This document shows positions 58,454-64,000 of a stretch of 64,000 nucleotides of DNA, piece after piece. The stretch is from Cylicocyclus nassatus. Its lineage: Eukaryota; Nematoda; Chromadorea; Rhabditida; Strongylidae. Every line of letters begins with the position of its first letter. Position 1 is the stretch's first letter. The DNA is taken from positions 52,186,302-52,250,301 of the forward strand of contig CATQJL010000223.1 in assembly GCA_958299035.1 (NCBI GenBank), in the 5' to 3' direction. Made by a program: the position numbers and the translations under genes. The notes beneath the pieces are model-generated. The model saw only the letters and a list, made by a program, of their open reading frames with translations, did no database searches and had not been told where the DNA came from.

Positions 58454-61400
58454 ATGGCAGAAGAAAAAGCCTCTGAGTATACCGATGATGTGCAGTCGTT
58501 AGCCAAAGATTTTAGCAAAGCTGAAAAGGTGATCAACGACATAGAAAGTGGCCAGTTTTCGACCAATGATCTGCAGGTAATCACCTCTTTTGAGATATCT
58601 TATAGGATCTTTTCATATGCAAATTTTTGTTTGCCGTGCCAATTTTTGAAAACCAAGAATTTATGCGTCTGTTAGCTTGTCTCATCAATATTGTCGCATT
58701 GGAAGCCTTTGCGAACTCCATAAATGTTTTGATGGGAGGACCAGCTTTCATTCCATAACTTCGAGTCTTTGGAGGTCCACAAATCCACTTACCTAAATTG
58801 AAGATTGGAGAGTTTTCAATGCGGTAGGCTAGCGAATTTTGAACCAAGTAATCGCCGTAGTCTCTCCGCGAGAAGCCTACTCCGATACTAGAAAATTGCA
58901 AGATGGATGCTGCCATATTCGGCAGCGAGCTTAGAGTTATATAATATCGTTTGCTCGCTTGCTCTAGAGTAGGCGGAGCACTGCAGACTACGCCCAGCGG
59001 TCTTTGATAGCGAGAAAGTTCAAAAAAAAAAAACAGTGCCTTAGAATGGAGTTCTATCGATAATCAGTTGTCTGCAGTGTTCCGCCTGCTTTATCTCATG
59101 CGAGCGCCTTATAACCCCAAAACCAGGGGTACAGGGGTTTTCATTCTGAGTGTCACGGTCGACGTGGTTCTTGTCCTGGCAAGCCTTCTTGGGTCTCGCG
59201 TGGTGCAATGCCTCACCGCTACCTTCGCGCTATCGGGTGCGGTATTGTATAGGCCGTCCGCCCTGCGCACGGAGAGCAACGCTGTTGCGTACATTGAAGG
59301 CAGTTCACGACTGGAAGAAGCGCAGAGAAAAACAGGCGGCGAGAGTGCACGAGGAAAGAGGAGTAACGCGCAATACACACCTTGCGCACTCTCCGCGCCC
59401 GAGGGACCGTAGATTCGCCCGCAGGAACGATTACTTTTGGATTGGAGCACAATCCTCCGTAGAGCACCTTATCCTTCCAACGCTGATTTTGAAGATGCGC
59501 TTACCAAATAACTCAATGTTGCGTCTTGCAACTCTACTACTGCAACTCTAATCTCCGTATCAAGCTTGCCGACACTTTCTTCCGGCGTCCAGGCAAATCT
59601 GGACAAATGGGTATCGCCAGCGGAAACTGATTTTGGGAAACCGCGCAGAGTTACAGCATAAGATGAGTTACTCAAGCTCTAGGTCTCCATTACTATCAGC
59701 ATCAGGTACAAAATTCCTTACTAATGCGGTTTGAATTTGCACATAAAAGTTTGATTTGCTTTTTCCTTTTTTCTTTAGTAGATATCACTTTTTCGATCTG
59801 GACAACCGTCTCCTTTCAACTTCATTGAATGCCTTGACTATTGGGGAGTCTACCTATAAGCGAAATTCTTGCAAAAAAGGTGGCACTAAGAAACTACGAT
59901 TGTACCAGCTTCTTAACATCGTAGTTTGTCTCTGATTGTGAATGTTGCGCTCTGATCAGCGGTTGATCGTCGTCTTCTTGCTGTGACTTCTCGAGAGCTG
60001 GCAAGATTTGTTCTTTTGTGCTTTTGTCAAAGTCTTTCAGCTCCGTAAAATTTGTACAGCCCTCTTCAAGAAGACATGAAGGCAAGAGAGTTATTAACGA
60101 TCATACAGTGTGCACAGTATTTGGGATGCGCTGCAGATTTTTATCACCATACATCATGCTGCTTGGACCTGAAAGGCTAATTCAAGTATCAGATGCACAG
60201 AGCTTTCTCCTTTTCATTGAAAAATTTTTACTTTTTGCATCATCCAGGCGAAATTGCCTTATACAAATATACATACAAATATACTTGAGAAAAAGTCAGA
60301 CTTATGGTAATCTCGGCGAGTTTTTACTACGGTTCGGTCACAGAAATGTAAGCGGGGAAAAGACCACTGAACTTCATTTTTCAAAGCTCGCCAAGAATAT
60401 AATTTTGCAAAAGAATTTGAAATGCAGATGTTTAGGTTTTACGACTTAGTTTGTCGAAAATGTACGCACCATTAACCAAACCGTTTGCAATAAGAATTGC
60501 AAATGTCACCTTCAACAAACTTGAACCATGACTTCAGTTTTCATGTCAGCCCTTGCAGTGTTTCAGATTTAAAAGAACATGATAAAACGTCAATAGACTC
60601 ATTCATACCTAATTTTTGGTACTTGGCACAAAATTGTTTCCTGAATCAGTGCTCTTCTCAAATCTGAAAATCTGCATTGTAAATTATTGGGTGACTTGAA
60701 ATATGAGGATTGGGGCCATAATGCAAGTTTGTTGTATCAAATGTGCCTTACACCAGAAGGAGAAAAGTTGATTCTACAACAGGTCTGAATGATTCAAGTA
60801 AATCTGAAATACTACAAAGAAATCATGGCAGAGCTTGACTGTGAAATGTCCTCCTTTTCGGAGCAATAAAGCACTGCGATGTATTTTTTATTCCTCATGC
60901 TTTAGTGTTTAGCATTGAATTGCGATGCCCTCATGAAATCAATCTTTGTTCCACGTTTATCTGGCAGAGAGTTGATAATGCACACAACTTGCACAAATTT
61001 GTTGCCAATTTAAATATTCTCGGATAGATTTCTGTTGCCAAGCATGACATTTGAAGAAGTCCGCTAAAATGACAGACGCGGCAAGAGCGTCTGCAGAATA
61101 AGTGTCAGCCGTAAGTAAAGTGGCAAACATTTCGATGGCTTTGTTTGTGTAGGACATCCGAGCGCAAAAACCTCGATGCAACCCCGTCACCGCCTTGTTA
61201 TATGAAAACCGAATGAGACGGGACCATCAAGATGCAACTGGGTCAAAATGTTGACCGGGGCTGAGTTTGCTGTAGACTACTTTTGACAGTGACCTCTAGC
61301 CAGTTGCTCTTTCCACCTCTAGTAAACTTGACAATAAAGATTACAATAACTCACTTGAGAACTCTAGAACTTCAGACCTACAAGATGAACCTAAACCTCT

Positions 61401-63617
61401 TGGTCACACAAGAACACAGTGTAAAGAGCTAACATAGACTAAACTGGTACTGGAAAAAGGAGTTCCGTCAAATTCATAACTGCACGTAGCAGAACGAGAG
61501 ACGATTGAGCGCTCTAAACACAATTCCTGCTCCAATCCAAAAGTAATCGTTCCTGCGGGCGAATCTACGGTCCCTCTCCGCGCCCTGCGCGGACGGCCTA
61601 TACTACGTAAGACCCAAGCGAGGCGACTCTTGAGGACCTAAACCTCGTGGGTGGGGGAACGAAAGCCGCCAGGTCCAGCCGCCTCCGCGGACTGCTGGTC
61701 CTGGAACGACATGCAACAACGCTGCGGAAGGACCAGCTGGCCGCGAAAGGCGGCTGGACCTGGCGGCTTTCGTTCCACCACCCAACCTCGTCGACCGTGA
61801 CACTCAGATTGAAAGCCCCTGTACCTGGGAATGTCGGAAATCTGCTTTTCATTGTGGAGAACACATGTCTGACATTTCTAGAAACTGTGAAATCTAGTTC
61901 TGGGCACGACACCTCTAGACCACCCACGTTGATGGGCGTGGTTGTCCCAGCAGCATTTATGCCCTGAACCGATTCTCTCGCTTTGTCTTGGGCAATCACT
62001 CATTTAGAGTACTGTTCTTCATCAAAATCTCAGCAATTTCGGATTGGGACTTTTTGATCAGGAATTGATAACAGTACTCGTTTGTCAATCATTGAATTGC
62101 GATATGTATCCATTTTCTGTTCGAAAAGTTTCAAAAAACGAGTGAAAAGCAAATAAAGGTTTGTTATAGGACCGCATCGAAGAAGCCATCAAGGTGCTGG
62201 AGAATATCACTCGGGCTGTATCCTCTTTGAGCTTGTTTTCTACTAACGAACAGGTGAACAATCTCCATGTCTCTATTTACCAAAGTCAACTCGTTGTCTC
62301 TCGTTTCATATGCTACTTTTGTACGGGCTTAGGTTGAAGATATACCGACAGCTTCGCTACCTTACCTTCTCCTACCATGCTACCTTGGTACTGCCCGACA
62401 CAACAAGTCAACAGGTGATGCCGTGCAACGACGTGACCAGCTAGAATTGGCAAAGGTTTGTTCATTGATTGGAGAAGTTTTATTGAGAAATGATTTTCAT
62501 TTTTTTGATTTAGTCTCTCCTTATTTGAATGGAAAGCTCGATTCCAATTATATTTCTGTTACGCTAAGCCATGAATTAGTTTCTAATAAGGACTGTTTCC
62601 AGGCATATTACAAAGATTTTCTTCGCCGTCTGAGGAATTACGGTTTTGAATTTGAAGGTAGCACAGCTGTCTTAATTGACGGTAAGTTTTTGTCTTCAGT
62701 TGTTTTGAAAGTCTCTTATGCTAGAAAAGAGGGAGTAGAGTTAGCCATGTAGATGTTGATTTTTAGATGACTTATCAGAGGCGCCGCAGCCATCAGTGAA
62801 GAAGTTTACTGGGGAGGACATCAGGGAACAAAAAATTGCACGTTTTCGAAGGCAGAAGCAATTGAAGCAGATTATGGAGGAGTTGAGAAGGCAGCAGCAA
62901 ATGAATAAAGACGACGAATCATCTTTGGTAAATCTGGATTTGTTGACAATTATTGGTTATTTTTTTATTTTCCAGCGGGAACTTCATTTGACAGTCTTGA
63001 AGTTCTGGATTGAAAAAGTGGTGGAGGAGCTTCATTCTATCGAAGGTAGCTTTTTTAAATCCGCATTTTCTTGGTCACAATTGAGCACAGGAATGTTTGG
63101 TGTATAGTTGTTGCCTTTCACGAAAGTGCGGGATCAAGATAGCCCTTCCTCAAGCAATCACAGCGTTAGTTTGGGAACGCCATAGCATTATGAAATATAA
63201 ATCTCTCTTTTCCGATTTAGACCTTTGAGCCCCGCATAATCTTTTGTAAGAATGTGCTTTCTTATTCAAGTTTGTAAAAACCAAATCTATAAAAACCATT
63301 GTAGAAGAACTACCGTTGGTAGACATGATGGCGAAACGGCAACGTGATCTGAATGATAGACCAGAACAGCCTGTGACCATGGCACCGAAACACGATAAAG
63401 CTGAGCCAGGTACGTAGCATCGAAGTTGTGTTTGGTAATTTGTGCTTCCTACAGGTTTGAAACCATTCATCATCACACGCACCGAGAAACAAAAAGAGGT
63501 GTTCGGGCTTGGTTATCCATCTATTCCTTCGATGACGGTAGATGAATGGTATAATCAGAAATTTGGTAATAAAGCACCATCGACGCTGAACAGTCAGCAA
63601 CCTGGATGCTCCGAAGG
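58454..63617 (+). CDS. IGBP1/TAP42 (alpha4), PP2A regulator, 3' end outside window
   Basis: Alpha-helical chaperone/regulator that binds catalytic subunits of PP2A-type phosphatases (PPFR-4 in C. elegans); cytosol. Eight exons: 58454-58576, 62170-62253, 62333-62455, 62603-62681, 62767-62927, 62976-63045, 63305-63409, 63455-63617, all in phase. The last ends in a donor, so further exons lie beyond 64000. Landmarks: SLSLFSTNEQVEDIPTASL, YLLLPCYLGTARHNKS, RREQ-like basic stretch IARFRRQKQLKQIMEE, LTVLKFWIEKVVEELHSIE, and the C-terminal signature GLKPFIITR ... GYPSIPSMTVDEWY. Start chosen at MAEEKASEYT because TTACAG abuts the ATG. Intron 1 is 3.6 kb and hosts a TIR element. Confidence 0.92.
59248..61604. 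mobile_element. 2.36-kb TIR element in IGBP1 intron 1
   Basis: Left end TATAGGCCGTCCGCC and right end GGACGGCCTATA match the ends of the 170-bp MITE at 55397. The left copy of the family core (to about 59397) lacks its 3' tail and continues into GAGGGACCGTAGATTCGCCC, which reappears inverted (GGGCGAATCTACGGTCCCTC) just inside the right end together with the missing tail. The subterminal inverted block is about 50 bp (59397-59446 against 61528-61577). The interior holds the minus-strand ORFs described separately. Confidence 0.65.
59894..61203 (-). other. Exon-like minus-strand ORFs inside the TIR element
   Basis: Open blocks with coding-like composition lie inside the 2.36-kb element on the strand opposite IGBP1: about 61203-61060 (starting AVTGLHRGFCARMSYTNKA after an AG), about 60540-60460 (VTFAILIANGLVNG), about 60165-60100 (PSSMMYGDKNLQRIPN after CTTTCAG) and 60060-59894 (GCTNFTELKDFDKSTKEQ to a stop after KKLVQS). 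I could not join all of them in phase and recognise no family. They may be a nested gene, captured host exons or a decayed element-encoded protein. Confidence 0.3.
61640..61800. repeat. GC-rich hairpin next to the TIR element
   Basis: AACGAAAGCCGCCAGGTCCA (from about 61657) pairs with TGGACCTGGCGGCTTTCGTT (ending about 61774). The flanking TCGACCGTGACACTCAGATT is the inverse of sequence at about 59140-59165, suggesting a further nested foldback around the TIR element. Confidence 0.7.
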
Positions 63618-64000
63618 GTGAGTTGTTTTGGTGATATGCTGTTGATTAGGAGGCTGGCAAATAGCGCGATCTCTTTGTTCATCATTGGTTTGTGGTCTCA
63701 ATTCTGTGCTTTACGAATTTGCATAAAATAATAAACCTCTTCAAAATGCTAAAGTACTTTGAGTTCGTTCTTCTTGTTGGCTGACCGCTGCGGATGCATC
63801 GCATTATCTACGCATATATGACGCTACCACCATAAGTTTTCCATCCTAGCTTTCTGCAAGGCTGCCTTCTAAATACAATTCATTTCTTTGCTGCGTATAA
63901 TTACAGAATATCCAATGGCTCAAATGCGTTTTATTTTGCCGTTACACTGTCGAATATTTGCAGCTGTGTTTCGAGCCATCTATATTTCAGTCAGGCTGGG
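63618..64000 (+). other. Intron of IGBP1, no exon seen
   Basis: Follows the exon 8 donor. No acceptor-linked frame with the acidic C-terminal IGBP1 sequence was recognised before the window ends. Confidence 0.5.

Noticed and set aside
58581..58916. 111-codon minus-strand ORF near the start of IGBP1 intron 1 (MAASILQFSSIGVG...)
   Set aside because: Coding-like start followed by a GTAAGT donor, but no downstream exon or family found and it overlaps the IGBP1 donor region. Kept as unproven; it would need transcript evidence.
1..64000. tRNA, rRNA, SL RNA genes and CRISPR arrays
   Set aside because: No cloverleaf-compatible A/B boxes, rRNA cores or spacer-repeat arrays were recognised. A covariance-model scan would be decisive.

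Overview
The window looks like nuclear DNA of a clade V (strongylid/hookworm-like) nematode. Genes are split into many small exons with TTTCAG-type acceptors. Conserved single-copy eukaryotic genes have short internal introns next to introns swollen by repeats. At least one gene pair is spaced like a nematode operon, and foldback, mariner-like, Helitron-like, CR1/Jockey-like and LTR-retrotransposon debris is abundant. There is no sign of bacterial, organellar or CRISPR sequence.

Layout. 3.2-18.3 kb (+): a complete 22-exon ADAM gene of the UNC-71/ADM-1 type with a destroyed zinc-protease active site. 20.0-24.4 kb (-): a choline/ethanolamine kinase gene whose last exon I could not find, next to a Helitron-like foldback. 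24.4-42 kb: repeat-rich, with a large palindrome, an uncharacterised set of exon-like ORFs (26.2-27.1 kb), a minisatellite of short hairpins, a broken non-LTR reverse transcriptase, a mariner-like TIR element, and two degenerate LTR-retrotransposon gag regions plus an integrase fragment. 41.9-44.5 kb (-): NAA50 N-acetyltransferase, followed 148 bp downstream by a possible two-exon microprotein. 47.2-49.8 kb (-): CLP1 RNA kinase, divergent from SAP18 (+, 50.4-52.3 kb). 52.8-58.0 kb (-): TRAPPC2L followed after only 150 bp by CIAO3/NARFL (OXY-4), an operon-like pair. 58.5 kb to beyond the right edge (+): IGBP1/TAP42 (alpha4), 3' end outside the window.

The host genes are housekeeping functions (mRNA 3'-end formation, splicing/corepressor adaptor, protein N-terminal acetylation, cytosolic Fe-S assembly, ER-Golgi tethering, PP2A regulation, phospholipid synthesis) plus one developmental cell-surface protein. 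They do not form one pathway. I see two levels of organisation: compact same-strand pairs that suggest polycistronic transcription with trans-splicing, and two divergent pairs (CLP1/SAP18 and TRAPPC2L/IGBP1) each sharing a 0.4-0.6 kb intergenic region.

The most unusual signals are a 2.36-kb TATA-ended inverted-repeat element inside IGBP1 intron 1 that carries exon-like ORFs on the opposite strand, the possible microprotein behind NAA50, a start-overlapping upstream ORF on the ADAM gene, and a duplicated splice donor in CLP1. All exon models were read by eye and checked only for splice signals, phase and family motifs. No searches were run.
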